A DNA stretch of 64,000 nucleotides from Chinchilla lanigera (GCF_000276665.1 NW_004955423.1:9323319-9387318), one strand, 5' to 3'; positions 39,101-48,210 are shown, counted from the stretch's first letter. A program made the numbers and translations. Notes: generated by a model not told the origin, from the letters alone.

Positions 39101-42100
39101 GCATAGATGTTATGTAGTAAAGTTGAGCATGTGTAGACAATACAAAGTCTCTTGTAAATGTACAGCAAGAACTCAAGTAAAAATATATGTAATTGCATAT
39201 TTTTATTAGCCCCAAACTACAAACAAGCCAAAAATATCTGTTACCAGTAGAAAAGGTAAGCAAATGATAATATATTCATACAAACAGTATACAACAATGG
39301 AAATAAATGAAACTGTAACATGTGACAATGTAGTTGAATCTTATAATTACAATATTGACTAAAATAAGAAAGTCCAAACATATACATCAAATTAAAATCT
39401 GATAGAATTAAACTATATTTTAAGGTATACACATGCAGCTTGTAAAACTAAAAAGGAAAGCAAAAACAATTATTACAAAAATCAAAGCAGTAGTTACCCC
39501 TATTGGAAAAGGATGTGACCAGAGAAAGATATACCAGTTTGGAACATCTTCTAAAAGAAAAACGCCAAGAAAACTATATTATTTTAGAACCAGCATCTAA
39601 ATTTCTAAAAAAAGTAATAGAACAAATGCACAAATTTGCATTTAGAAAAATATTACAGCTCTATACATAATAGCAAAAACATAAATACAGGACTGGGGAA
39701 ATAAATTATAATGGAATTCCATAATGATGAAGATTTATATTAATATGAAGTATCTATGAAATATTTTAAGATAAAAGAAGCTTTTGTTTTCAGTGTATGT
39801 GTCCTTGCTGAAAAAGAAAAAGTACATATTGCATGCAAGAACTGAAAAGAGTAACTGTAAAAATATATATCAAAATGTTAATAAGAGCTATCTCTGATTT
39901 GTAGAATTACTGTTAATCCTCATCTTCTATTTAATGTTTTTAGAGCTTTTAAAAATGAACATAGCCTCTCATTCACAAGACAATTTCTTTGGATTAAAGC
40001 ACTAACAGATTAGTACTAAAAAACTACAATTGCATGGAACCTAAAGAATTAAAATTCCCACTATTCTTTATAGACGTTTTGTGTAAGCAGCTTAATTCTG
40101 GCTGTATGTAAAATATGACACTACTCATGAACCACTTTATTAACCACTTGACCTTGTACTATTCAGGAATACTGGGATTCCACTCTGTTTCCTGGTATCT
40201 TTTTCCTTTAGTTTAACCTTAAGTGATTTTTATAATGACTGGAATGTAGAAACGTGCCCAAATAAAGACAAAGGTAAAGATTCTCAATGAGCATCTCACC
40301 AGAGTCAAGTAATAAAAAAGAAATATGAAAATGCTGTTTGGAACATGAAGTATTGCTTAAGTTTAGGTGATAATACATGTAACTACAGTTAGAAACTAGT
40401 AGATTTGTGGTTCTGGGTATATAGCTTGGTGGTAGAGTGCTTGCCTTGCATATACAAGGCCTGGGTTCAAACCCTGGCTACTAGTACTCACAGCTTTAAT
40501 GGATATTGTAATTAATTTGGGGGATTTATTTAATATACCTGTCTTTCCCCTGTAAATAGCATATGTCCTTATGTAATATCAAAACTGAAATTTTTCTATT
40601 TACTCTTAGAGTTTAGCCCATTTTATTAATAGTATATTTATTTAATTAGGATAAAAGTATTTTTAATTACCCAGCACTTTTTAATATTGATAGGTACAAT
40701 CAGACAAAACTTTTTGAATTCTTAGAAATACGTTTGTCCCCCACAGTAAGAAGATTTTTGCCTTGTTTTGACACTGTTTATCTGAACAAGATCCTTCTGG
40801 TCTCTGAGTAATAACCAAAGTTTTATGTGGTAAATCACTTCCTTTTTCTTTTCCTATAGTCTTAATTTATCTGAAATATTCATTATAAAAGAAGCAAAGA
40901 TAGTAGGATTTATTTAAATGCTATAACTATTTCTTAAGGAGAGGTTTTTTTCCCTCCTACTTGGCAATTTTTTAATCCCCAAACTAAATTGTAGCTTTTC
41001 TTTTACCTACTTCTCTTTGTAAGCAAGGTTTGCCCAGCAGTTACTCACAGACTTTACTGCTAAAACATACAGTAATAACCTTTAATTTTCCCATTTCACT
41101 TGAAATCACCTTCTTCCTGATTCTTGCTAAAAAGTTCTCTCAAGATGTTTTCTAAGGAACTGGGAATTCTTCCAGGTTCTTCCTTTGACAAAGTTACACT
41201 AACTGGTCTCTGGATGGTTCCATCCATCTCAGCAATATCATTATTAGTTTGCTGCCCATCTAAAGTAACTGTTAATGATGCTGAATAAACGTTTCCTAAA
41301 TGGTCCATTACAGGAAGCAAATATAATTCTGGTTGAAGAGCCTAAAACATATAGGAAAATTTAAAAATTAGTTTGTAATTAAAAAAACAGTATGAGTTAA
41401 AAAATTAGTGTAAGTTTAAAATATTGTATTACATACATATGGAGGAGCAAATGATTTGAGTTTTAGTTCTGATTCTTGCTTTTCCTTCACCTAGAAAAAA
41501 ATAAGTGAGAAAAACCTGAAGCTTTATAATATTTTCTTATTATTTTTACCTCTATTCTCTTTTCAGAGGCTATATATGTGTAGCACATATAAGCCAAATT
41601 TAAAAACTATGCCTAGATTCTAAAAAGTATAGACTATAAAGCAATTTCTATTTACTACATCAAATATACTAGAAGTTCTATGTCATTTAATAATAATTGT
41701 GGCTATCTTTTACATGGACTCACTACGTAGAACTACTACCTAGTAGTAGACGAGATCTGAGAGGCAGCCTATTCCTTAGGCACTTCTTACCTGTTGCCTG
41801 AACCACTAAAAACCTCCTAGCTTGAATCCCTCCCTCTAGTCTGTTTTCACTTCAATCCACCCTTTTCAGTGAGGCCCAATTAATTAATTTTTTTTTTTTT
41901 TTTTTTTGAGACAGGGTTTCCCTGTGTAGTGAAGGCTGGCCTTAAACTCACTATGTAGCTGGGGTTGGCCTCAAACTCATGTTGATCCTCCAGCCTTAGC
42001 CTCTCAAATGCTGAGATTACAGAACTGCACCACCATGCCTGGCCTCCCAGTTAATTTTTATTAAACTTCTAATCATGTCACTGTTTTGCTCAAAAACTCC

Positions 42101-43430
42101 AGGTTTCACAAAGAGTAGCAACTTATAAACCAGGTATCCAAGACCTTCAGCAAACTATAACTTGCTATCAATTATTCCCTTTCATGCAATTACTTTTAAA
42201 AAAAACCTTATTTCTTGGTTGCTACATGGAATACACTTCAAGGGCAAGATCTTTAGTGGATTCTTTTATCTAGTTTTGTACATAGTAAGTATCAATTTGC
42301 CAAAAATAACTAGTTTAATCACATTTTAAATTTGTTTTCTGTTTCTTCTCAAGGAAATTTATATACCAAAAAATCCCATCCGTTTAGTGCCTGGTAACAT
42401 GCATTTAAGAAACAAAATTTGATAAGGTATCCTTTTCTTTTATCAGAAGGAAAAATAATACTCACCACGGCTAAATTATTTCCAATGCATTTTAGAAATA
42501 AAAATTTTTCTGCAACAGCATCCTCACCAAGGAACTCTCCAAGGCGCAGTCTCAGGGCTTGTAAAGTAAGTTGAGGAGATACTCTGGAACACCATGAAAT
42601 TGTTTTATAATATAAAAGTAAATAGGTTTTGGATATACTAATGATTAGTAACTTTAGTCAACTATCTCAAACATAAATAATAATTTCATATATCTGACAT
42701 AGCTTAAAATACTGTTTTTATATTGCCTTGCCCTTTGTAGATCTTCCGATACTTTTCAAAATAAATGATTGTCTTTTAAAATTACATGAATAATATTTAA
42801 AAAGTTCTTTTCGTACTAAAAAGGAAAATCTCTATTTCTGTAATCCATCTCCAAATTTTATGAACTAAAACTTTGCTATGGAATTTATATACTTTAACAT
42901 TTTTTATTTTATTTCATTAATACATGTTTGTGGTACATCATTAATGCACTGATTGTGGGTGGTTGGTACATATACATGGCATATCTTATTTCTTTTTATG
43001 TCCCCTTCCCACCTCTCCATCTCTTAGTTCCCTTTGCATCTGCCAAAGATTTATCTATTTCTTAATGTCTTTTATTTTGCTTTTTGATCCATTTATACTT
43101 TGGTTTCTCACATAAGAGACTACCATTTTTAAGCTTGTGTGTCTCATCTATTTCACTTTTAACATTATGGTTTCAAGGTACATCCATGTATAAAGACCAG
43201 TTTAGCCACCAATACTTATTTTGGAAGTTTAGCAGGAATAATTTGTTCTTAAGTGTTGGGGAACACAAATTAACAATAGCTACTTTTATATACTTCCCTA
43301 AGGGATGAAGGGAGGCTTGGAATTTTTCGTATCACCTTTTTGAGATCTCCCACCCAGCCTACTAAGACTAAGATTAAAACCTCTAAGACTAAAACTAAGA
43401 CTAAAGATGCTCCAGGGCAAGACCCTCAGT

Positions 43431-43471
<41 letters not shown>

Positions 43472-46400
43472 TTTTAGAAATAAAAGGAGGAAAATACTAA
43501 CAGATCGACAACGTTTTACAAAATAGCAAAGGATCAGTACAGACATTACAGAGTTACAAACAGAGTGGTACGGAATTAACAATGCTTATTGTATTACATA
43601 TTGATATCTTCAATGTAAAAGTCTTTGTTTGTTTTTTCTGCTTTTCTTCTGGTACCAGGAATCGAACTCACAACCTTGCGCTTGCCAGGCAGGTGCTTTG
43701 CCGCTGAGCTAATACCCAACCCCAGACCCTCAGTTTAAAATCACCACCTCGCTCTGAATCTGAATCATCCGATAGTCCCTTCCTCAATCAATAAATGCTG
43801 GGGTTCTGGCTGCCTTTTGGCCTTTTGTTCCTCATGAACAACCGATCATCTCGGATCCCTGCTGTACTGCCAAGTTGTCTCTTGCTTTTTCTTTCTTTCT
43901 TGCCATGTGCTGTAACACCTTGCAAGAGGTTGGAGTCTCACTGCAGGGGTCCCCAATACTTAAGAATTTCTTTTATGATGAAATGATGCCAGACTCTACA
44001 ACTTTACTCATTAGGGATACTTTCCTCAATTTTTAAAATTTAAAGCCATCACTTATGTTATTGTTAGAAGTTCTTGTTTTCCTAGGATATTACAAGAAAA
44101 TTAGAGAATTCATTCACTGAACCATTGTTTCATCAACATATTTACTGAGCCTCAATTATGTAACCTTGTTACACAGGAGGGAAATGTGGTATTCATCAAA
44201 ACAGACAAAAATCTTTTCCCTCATAGACTTTAAGTGGAAGAAAAAAATTAAAGTATATAATAAAAAAATAATTCATAAGATAACTGTAAGTACTATAGAA
44301 AAAATAAACCAGGAATGAATAAAGGGGTCTGTCTATTACTGTTACTTAAGATCAGAAGATATATACACAAAAGAGTAATAGTTGAGTAAAGACCTAAAGG
44401 AGATAAGAGAGCATGTGATAAAGGCAGAAAATGCATTCTAGTGGAAAGGAACAACAAAAAGTTCAAGGGTCCTGAGGTAGGGCCATATCTGAAGTATTCC
44501 AGAAGAGAAAGGAGGCTGATATGATTGAAGAAAGTGATGGGAAAGTTTAGGAAAAGAGGTACACTCAAGAGAGATAAAAGCAGGCAGTCAGATTATGTAG
44601 TATCATGTTTCTGTGAATGTGAAAATATACACAAAACACACATATCATACACATACAAATGTAGGTAACACACATATCTTCATTGATTATATTTTTACTA
44701 GTTCTAAGAAAAGGGTATTAGGGATATATCATTTTAACTATTATTTTATAGCTCTTCAAACACATTTTTAATTTTAGATAACTTTTTTTCTTCTTTTTGT
44801 ATATAATCAAAGTAAATGCAGGTTATATGCCATTTTCTGGGTAACAGTATTAGAGCCAAATGACATCTGATCCTACCAAAATGTTTACCTATTACATAAT
44901 CTTATTTGTCAATAGTGTTCATTAAATTAGGAATTGATCCATTAAATAATGAAAATATTTGTCACTTGTAATTTTTAAATTTTCAGAAAGAATTTTTCTC
45001 TATAGAAAAAAGGGATTTGGCTTCAAGTACTTTGTTACATGATCACAAAATACTTACCTTATAAATCCAGCAGAAATAAATTTGTTAACAACTTGTATCG
45101 ATATAGTATTTAACTGATAGTTCCATGATCCTTCAGGGACATAAAAAACATGAAGCTCCACCAACTGAGTGAAAAGAAAACCAGTTAAAATATTTTTAAG
45201 GTGGATATAAATCAATTGATATCCTATAGAATTTTAATAAATAAAATTTAAATAAACAGAAATTTATGCATCTCTGTGAATAAAAAAAATGGAAATTCAA
45301 AAATTTGTTAAGTTAGTTATTTGGCCCTGGGAGCATATTTTCATGTAGATATAGCTTTATTCTTAGATTATCTCAAAATATTTGATAAAATGCTCTTTCT
45401 GTGGCCTACAGTAAGAATACTAGTTTTCTCAACAGCAACCTTTATCCCTCCCACTTCCCCAGCTACTCATTCCTTTCGAGAGATCTTATATAATCTTCAT
45501 CATTTGTGTATCACCTCCATACTAGAGTTGTGATAATTGGTAACTCTGAGTACCTTCAAAACAGCTAACACCATGGTTTGGAAAATATATTTGTTTCCCA
45601 TAATTCCAGGAAGAACCTATTCCATATGTAGGGCACGTGTGTAAGCTTACCTGTGCATATATAAAACCATCTACTTTTCCATTAATGTTTTATAATGACT
45701 CTAACTAGAATCCTTCTATTTAGAATACTCCAATAGAAACAGCAAATTGAGTCTCATTTTCTAGTCTAAGGAAAGTTGCTACTCACTGAATATTAAAAGT
45801 CAGAAATAATCAATAAATATAGAATACTAATAGGTTACCTAGTATATTACAAGTACATTTTTAGGGGAAAAACAATAAGCAGTTACTTGGGAAAAGAGAA
45901 TAAAAGCAGAGTAGGAAAAATAGGGAAGACAAAGATTGAGAAGTTTTCAATTTTAAATAGAATAGGGTAGCTATCACAGAGTAGGTTAGATGTGAGTAAA
46001 GAATTAAGGGAAATAATGAACAAGTCAGACAATATCCTAGATAGTTCCAGAAAGAGCTAAAGGGAGCATTTGGCAGGCTGAGGCAGGAGGATTGCCACAG
46101 TTTGAAGCCATCCTTGGGCAAACAGTAAGTTCAAGGCCAGCCTGGACTATGTAGCAAGACTCTGCCTCCAAAAACAAGCAAACAAACAAAAAAAACAACA
46201 ATAAAGAAGAGCTAAAGGAAAGATCTCAAGGTAGTTGGTATGACTGAGCCAGAGACAGTGGAGAAAAAACTTGCAAGTAAAAATCAGGTTAGTAGAAAAA
46301 GAAAAATAAGTAGAGCCTCTGGGTTATTTAAAGATCTTTGTATTTTTTTACATAGGGTCTCACTATGTAGTGAATGAAAGGTGGCAGACTATCAGTAAAA

Positions 46401-46870
46401 GTTTCATGGTCTTGAATTTGACATGAGAATAGTCCTTATGTTGGCATATTTTTCTCTACCATGTTCTGCTGCTCTAGAGCATGCAAGGTACAGGTGGAGA
46501 AATAAAGGAGTTGTTCTGCAAATGAAAACAATAAAGCACGAGAAAGGCAGAGTCAAAAATATGAGCTAAGGATTGATCAAGACTTCTCTATGGAATTTAA
46601 GCTAGGTATGGAGCACATCATATTATTTCTCTTCATTACTGAGAAATAAAGATGTAAGATCAATTCATCAGAGGTCTCAATTCAGAATACTGGAGAAACA
46701 GAGCTAGTGACACAAGAAGTGTAATTGGATAATGGGACGCGTGAGGCAAGGACTCAATATCTAATACTTTATATAACTTGCCTGTTTGATTTACCAAAAC
46801 TTCTCAAAAATAATGATAGGTAGAATTTTCTTACCTCTGATGAAGAAGGCCGACTTGGATTGAGTGACAT
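21049..46870 (-). CDS. SPATA1: Spermatogenesis-associated protein 1, twelve coding exons
   Basis: In transcript order the coding exons are 46870-46835, 45164-45058, 42583-42466, 41490-41437, 41341-41110, 32914-32785, 31891-31843, 27250-27133, 26123-25998, 24200-24022, 22041-21943 and 21147-21049. They total 1347 nt (448 residues plus TAA), against about 459 in human. Every boundary is AG/GT and the frame holds through all eleven junctions. The N-terminal ~130 residues look folded (VELHVFYVPEGSW, FLFLKCIGNNLAVV). The middle is polar and probably disordered. From about residue 285 the sequence is Lys/Glu-rich with heptad-like hydrophobics, as expected for the coiled-coil SPATA1 C-terminal region. 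The biochemical role is unknown; the name reflects testis expression in other mammals. Start, exon 10 donor and 3' end are discussed separately. Confidence 0.93.
21943..22041 (-). CDS. SPATA1: SPATA1 coding exon 11: coiled coil
   Basis: A symmetric exon of 33 codons, NYLIIQITEVQHAIDQLKRK through MKLIIEVK, with clear heptads. Acceptor TCACAG, donor GTAATT. Confidence 0.94.
22198..22608 (+). mobile_element. Solo LTR of MaLR (ERVL-MaLR) type
   Basis: Has the layout of MST/THE1-like LTRs: the pattern near the start, a GAGGTGGGG block, a CTCTCT-rich centre, and an end with AATAAAGCTT followed by a short T/A tail. It is a noncoding endogenous retroviral remnant in a SPATA1 intron. Confidence 0.6.
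22912..22994 (-). mobile_element. ID-like SINE, older
   Basis: Reverse ID pattern (GGTTGAACCTAGGGCCTC, CATTCTACCTATATCCCC). The near-identical 15-mers at 22897-22911 and 23000-23014 are the target duplication with one mismatch. Confidence 0.8.
22995..23950. other. SPATA1: SPATA1 intron, nothing recognised
   Basis: Between the ID element and exon 10 the intron is A/T-rich without a clear repeat or coding signal. Confidence 0.5.
24022..24200 (-). CDS. SPATA1: SPATA1 coding exon 10: coiled coil
   Basis: 179 nt reading CGGWKKKYLETKKITSSLEE through NLANISDSK. The acceptor is TCATAG. The only in-frame donor at the conserved end is GTCCTA, which is poor. Without splicing here the frame runs 15 residues further and stops. 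Confidence 0.9.
24250..24560 (+). mobile_element. L2 LINE 3' remnant
   Basis: Typical L2 end: CACTTTGATAGCAGGC, CTGTATCTTCAGCACTTA, AATGCCTGGTATATAGGAGG, then TTAAATATTTG. Confidence 0.7.
25244..25428 (+). mobile_element. Dimeric B1-ID SINE
   Basis: B1 half (GAGGCAGGAGGACTGCAAG to CCCGTCTCAAAA) joined to an ID half (AGGTAGCTCAG, GAGTTCAATCCCAGTACC). A short duplication with AGTACATGG flanks it. Confidence 0.75.
25540..25775 (+). mobile_element. L2 LINE 3' remnant
   Basis: Blocks AAGCTCTATAAGTGACAGGG, CCCTAGAACAGTGACTAG and AATAAATGAATGAAT are the standard L2 3' end. Confidence 0.7.
25998..26123 (-). CDS. SPATA1: SPATA1 coding exon 9: start of coiled coil
   Basis: 126 nt reading QSIIEQMKQVKEERRYLERI through KLFEQNKLKQHH. 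It is highly charged with heptad spacing of Ile/Leu/Met, so probably coiled coil. Acceptor TTTTAG-like (CTTTAG), donor GTAAAG. Confidence 0.93.
26640..26860 (-). mobile_element. Old L1 3' fragment
   Basis: TTTTAGCCATTTTGAAGTAT, CAGTGACATTAAGTA and TTGTGCAATGATCAGTACC are the known order of an old L1 3' end. Confidence 0.65.
26857..27113 (+). repeat. Direct repeat copy A, next to SPATA1 exon 8
   Basis: About 257 bp, nearly identical to 27662-27891 apart from a ~27-bp segment missing there. It ends 20 bp from the exon 8 donor edge. Confidence 0.9.
27133..27250 (-). CDS. SPATA1: SPATA1 coding exon 8
   Basis: 118 nt reading TDEKEHILLPDLIDFPSFPC through SSLQIE plus one base. Acceptor TTGTAG, donor GTAAGT. 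The exon sits between two copies of a ~240-bp direct repeat (26857-27113 and 27662-27891). Confidence 0.93.
27662..27891 (+). repeat. Direct repeat copy B, beyond SPATA1 exon 8
   Basis: Second copy, about 800 bp from copy A and in the same orientation. The exon itself is not duplicated. Confidence 0.9.
27892..28699. other. SPATA1: SPATA1 intron 7, unassigned
   Basis: 28030-28330 is somewhat richer in G/C than its surroundings and may be an old LTR or L2 piece, but I could not place it. No exon signal. Confidence 0.4.
28700..29490 (+). repeat. LTR-like repeat, same family as 1-108 and 58338-58711
   Basis: Starts with the AAGGTTTATTTTGGCTCCCAG and AGTTCATAGTCAACTGGCTCC blocks and ends with CACATGAGGCTTTGAGGGAA. 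It is longer than the other copies and probably interrupted. Confidence 0.45.
29491..30060 (+). other. A-rich intronic DNA, possibly an L1 ORF1-like remnant
   Basis: Very A-rich on the + strand with Lys-rich reading frames broken by stops. An old L1 ORF1-type remnant is possible but not demonstrated. Confidence 0.3.
30083..30262 (-). mobile_element. B1 SINE with 14-bp target duplication and (GATT)n
   Basis: Tail made of TTTA then GATT repeats, GAGACAGGGTCTCGC and B1 blocks. The duplication AGAGCAACATTTTA is at 30069-30082 and 30263-30276, exact. Confidence 0.92.
30335..30560. mobile_element. hAT-Charlie-like DNA transposon fragment
   Basis: AGCAGGAGTTAGCCAATTTA and GTAAAGGGTCACAG match the first part of the same family as 37805-38010. 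Confidence 0.5.
31046..31275 (+). mobile_element. MIR SINE
   Basis: A nearly complete MIR: AGCATGAACTATGGATCTAG, a CCATTACTTACTACC core, TGGGCAAGTAATTGAGCCTC, CAGTTTTCTCACCTGTAAAA and TGGGGATG. Confidence 0.9.
31280..31800. other. SPATA1: SPATA1 intron 7, no feature
   Basis: A/T-rich; nothing recognisable on either strand before exon 7. Confidence 0.45.
31843..31891 (-). CDS. SPATA1: SPATA1 coding exon 7
   Basis: A 49-nt micro-exon reading EFLWENEDQTRRLDNQ after a split Ser codon. Acceptor TTTAAG, donor GTATGA. The exact phase fit to exons 6 and 8 is the main evidence. Confidence 0.88.
32039..32152 (+). mobile_element. Old B1-like SINE
   Basis: Diverged B1 pattern ending CCTGGACAGCACAGTGAGAC, CCCATCTCTTAG and an A-rich tail. 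Confidence 0.65.
32153..32784. other. SPATA1: SPATA1 intron 6, A/T-rich, no feature
   Basis: No repeat or exon recognised. Confidence 0.45.
32785..32914 (-). CDS. SPATA1: SPATA1 coding exon 6
   Basis: 130 nt reading GTPASVKRKASPNKSQNANN through YFHNQK, a low-complexity polar region rich in Ser/Asn/Lys. Acceptor GCTAAG, donor GTAATT. The frame match on both sides supports it despite modest splice signals. Confidence 0.9.
32915..33852. other. SPATA1: SPATA1 intron 5, part
   Basis: A 113-codon - strand open frame at 32988-33329 has no splice context or recognised family. Otherwise featureless. Confidence 0.45.
33853..33998 (+). mobile_element. ID SINE with target duplication
   Basis: GGGGCTGGGGATTTAGCTCA start, GCCTGGCAAGCACAAGG, TTCCCGGTACCAG, long poly-A and (AAAT)n. 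AAACCCTGAAAGC occurs at 33841-33853 and again from 33999. Confidence 0.92.
34530..34830. mobile_element. Tigger-like DNA transposon split by an ID SINE
   Basis: Left part AGGCTAAGTATCCCTCATCT, and right part with AATTATGGATGCTCCAACTG, resemble the two ends of a common mammalian Tigger repeat. The ID element at 34611-34690 lies between them. Confidence 0.6.
34611..34690 (+). mobile_element. ID SINE inside a DNA transposon
   Basis: GCCAGGGATACAGCTCAGCA, CCTGGCAAGTGCAAGGTCC and TTGATCCCTGGTACC. Confidence 0.88.
35297..35446 (+). mobile_element. B1 SINE
   Basis: GCCGGGCATGATGGCTCACA, GGCAGGAGGATCGCC, an internal duplicated block GTGAGTTCAGGGCCAGCCTG and AGACTCTGTCTCAAAA. Confidence 0.92.
35447..36282. 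other. SPATA1: SPATA1 intron 5, part with L2-like fragment
   Basis: 35625-35760 resembles the start of an inverted L2 (CATTTATTTAGCACTATGTT, CTATGCACTGTG). The rest is unassigned. Confidence 0.4.
36283..36514 (+). mobile_element. Dimeric B1-ID SINE
   Basis: B1 half (CTGGTTGTGGTGGTTCATGC, ACTTGGGAGGTTGAGG) then ID half (GAGGATATAGCTTGGTGACA, TTTAATCCCTTGTACTGC). Confidence 0.8.
36600..37150 (+). mobile_element. Old L1 ORF2 3' remnant
   Basis: A-rich sequence with the spacing of old L1M ORF2 (AAACACTAACAGATGTTGAA and CATTCTTTCTAAAAATGG). No open frame remains. Confidence 0.5.
37560..39880 (+). mobile_element. Old L1M, endonuclease region and 3' end, broken
   Basis: 38160-38520 matches old L1M ORF2 endonuclease sequence (TGGCTATATTAATATCAGAC, ATCCTAAATATGCATTGATC, AACAACAGAGCTTCAAATAT). 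39240-39560 resembles the 3' end. A Charlie-like fragment is inserted at 37805-38010. No intact frame. Confidence 0.65.
37805..38010. mobile_element. hAT-Charlie-like nonautonomous DNA transposon
   Basis: CAGGAGTCAGAAAATTTTTT, GACTATAAGGTCTTTGTCAC, AACTACTCAACCCTG, then ACAAAACTTTATTTATAAAA and TGCTGACTCCTAC. The family is common in mammals. Confidence 0.7.
39881..41109. other. SPATA1: SPATA1 intron 5, 5' part
   Basis: Apart from the ID element at 40405-40480 nothing is recognised. Confidence 0.45.
40405..40480 (+). mobile_element. ID SINE
   Basis: GGTTCTGGGTATATAGCTTG, GGTAGAGTGCTTGCC and GGCCTGGGTTCAAACCCTGG. Confidence 0.85.
41110..41341 (-). CDS. SPATA1: SPATA1 coding exon 5
   Basis: 232 nt starting ALQPELYLLPVMDHLGNVYS and ending in the polar segment ELFSKNQEE plus one base. 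Acceptor TTTTAG. The donor is GTGATT, weaker than consensus. Reading through it gives a stop after four more codons. Confidence 0.93.
41437..41490 (-). CDS. SPATA1: SPATA1 coding exon 4
   Basis: A small symmetric exon of 18 codons, VKEKQESELKLKSFAPPY. Acceptor TTCTAG, donor GTATGT. Its loss would keep the frame. Confidence 0.94.
41889..42045 (-). mobile_element. B1 SINE with near-perfect target duplication
   Basis: Poly-T, GAGACAGGGTTTCCC, GGCTGGCCTTAAACTC, and a diverged ATTACAG block. CCCAATTAATTTTT before and CCCAGTTAATTTTT after differ by one base. Confidence 0.9.
42466..42583 (-). CDS. SPATA1: SPATA1 coding exon 3
   Basis: 118 nt completing the Arg codon and reading VSPQLTLQALRLRLGEFLG through CIGNNLAV. 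Acceptor TTCCAG, donor GTGAGT. Confidence 0.95.
42900..43320 (-). mobile_element. L1 3' end, 5'-truncated
   Basis: ATTAATACATGTTTGTGGTA, CCCCTTCCCACCTC, TCTCACATAAGAGAC and AGGTACATCCATG match the layout of the L1 3' region also seen at 50386-50960 and 62290-62705, but more diverged. Confidence 0.7.
43434..43723 (-). mobile_element. ID SINE with ~150 bp extra 3' sequence in one insertion
   Basis: The whole block lies between copies of AGACCCTCAGTTTA (43420-43433 and 43724-43737). On the - strand it starts with an ID body (43723 to about 43640). It continues with about 150 bp of non-SINE sequence and ends in a (TAAA)n tail. This suggests one retrotransposition event that copied ID plus flanking DNA. 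Confidence 0.82.
44110..44610 (-). mobile_element. L2 LINE remnant
   Basis: Inverted L2 layout: ATATTTACTGAGCC, CCCTCATAGACTTTAAGTGG, then GTTCAAGGGTCCTGAGGTAG and AAGTATTCCAGAAGAGAA. Confidence 0.65.
44611..45057. other. SPATA1: SPATA1 intron 2, 3' part, no feature
   Basis: Short AC-rich stretch near 44630; otherwise featureless A/T-rich sequence up to exon 2. Confidence 0.45.
45058..45164 (-). CDS. SPATA1: SPATA1 coding exon 2
   Basis: 107 nt reading LVELHVFYVPEGSWNYQLNT and on to SAGFI, then two bases of an Arg codon. Acceptor ACTCAG, donor GTAAGT. Confidence 0.95.
45165..45879. other. SPATA1: SPATA1 intron 1, part, no feature
   Basis: No exon or clear repeat recognised. Confidence 0.45.
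45880..46320 (-). mobile_element. L2-like remnant interrupted by a B1
   Basis: Purine-rich GAGAAT/AAAG pattern resembling inverted L2, on both sides of the B1 at 46063-46200. Low identity. Confidence 0.4.
46063..46200 (+). mobile_element. 5'-truncated B1 SINE
   Basis: GGCTGAGGCAGGAGGATTGC, CAGTAAGTTCAAGGCCAGCC, AGACTCTGCCTCC and A-rich tail. AGAGCTAAAGG occurs on both sides (about 46053 and 46208). Confidence 0.87.
46835..46870 (-). CDS. SPATA1: SPATA1 coding exon 1
   Basis: Reads MSLNPSRPSSSE and ends at donor GTAAGA. The Met chosen is the one that starts the protein in the mammalian orthologues I recall. The same frame is open upstream to an ATG at 46936, preceded directly by TAA, which would add 22 residues starting MKKVKRTT. 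A possible acceptor (TTGCAG) lies between the two ATGs, ending at 46883. Confidence 0.85.
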
Positions 46871-46936
46871 ATTCATCAGGGTCTGCAAGTTATAATCATC
46901 AGTTGGAGTTCTGGTTGTTCTTTTAACTTTCTTCAT

Positions 46937-48210
46937 TTAAGTAGTATTACATATTACAATAGATTTTTGGCTTGTTTAAAATAACATTACAATTACTGCT
47001 GGTCTCTGATTTATAAAAAAAGTGAAAAGAAATACAAAAGTTTTAAAAGATTCCAAATGAAACTTGGGAATGTTTACAATCTTATTCTAACAAAAAAGAC
47101 ATACTACAAATAAACAGGCACGTGATCGCAATGAAATAAACATACGTCTCACATGGGTGGTCCCGGTCTTACAATAGTGCAAAAGTAACACTTCAAATTT
47201 AGAATTTTGATCTTTTCTTGGGCTAGCAATGTGTGGTTCACAAAACTGGCCAGGAGAAGTGAAACATAGGTCCCAGTAAGCCACAAGATCCCATGGTAAA
47301 TGCCTGATACTTCACAGCATACCGCATTGAAAGTTATAATACCTCATAGGTTAGGTGTATTAAACGCAGTTTATTTTTAGCTTTCAATGGATTTATCGAG
47401 ATGTAACCCCATTCTAAATTAAGTATAATTAAGTAAACTGGTTAATTACATTGTAATGGACTTTAGACCAGGACATATTTTACTATTCTAAACAATTCAT
47501 TTTCTCTAAGTAAAAAACTAAATACATAGTATTTTATGTGACATAGAACTATACTTTTGGAAGTGGAAAGACTAAACTTATACAAATGGCTATAGAATAA
47601 TGAAAACCATTTTCCCATTCCTTTATAAATGTAAACAAACACTCCAGATGAAAATAGTATTCTTTAAATGTACCAGGCAACATTTGTATATATTTTTTAT
47701 ATTTTCCTCAAAGGATTTATGGCGCTTTACAAGCATGCATGATAAAGTTAAAAATATATCAGTATATAATGAAAATTGAAAACTAAGGCAGCTAATTTAT
47801 TTTTTTAATAAAGGAATCATCAAAGTGGGCTAGTCCTTAAGGATGTGATGATCATACCAACACCGTAGTAGAAACTTTTTTAGATTTTAAAGCACTGCTC
47901 CTGGTTGGTTTATATTAAAAATAATGATGATCTACATACAACAAAACTTTAACTCTTCTGATCTAATACTGATTATAGCTCTGTGAAATCCTACCAGGTA
48001 CCACTGTTTTAATGATATCAAGATGAAAAGATTATTTCCCAAATATAGTCTTCTAAATCAGTTTCACATAGTACTTTTCATATAAATTTCTTACAATAAT
48101 TAAAGAGTAAAATGTAGCTTGTCATTTTGACTATCTCAAACACTATTTTAAATACATCAGTATCTTAAGAAAACATTTACATAGTTTTATTTCTATATCT
48201 ATTGAAAGGC
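46937..48210. other. SPATA1: Probable large 5' intron of SPATA1, no feature seen
   Basis: No coding exon or clear repeat recognised. Some short - strand frames are open by chance. Confidence 0.45.
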
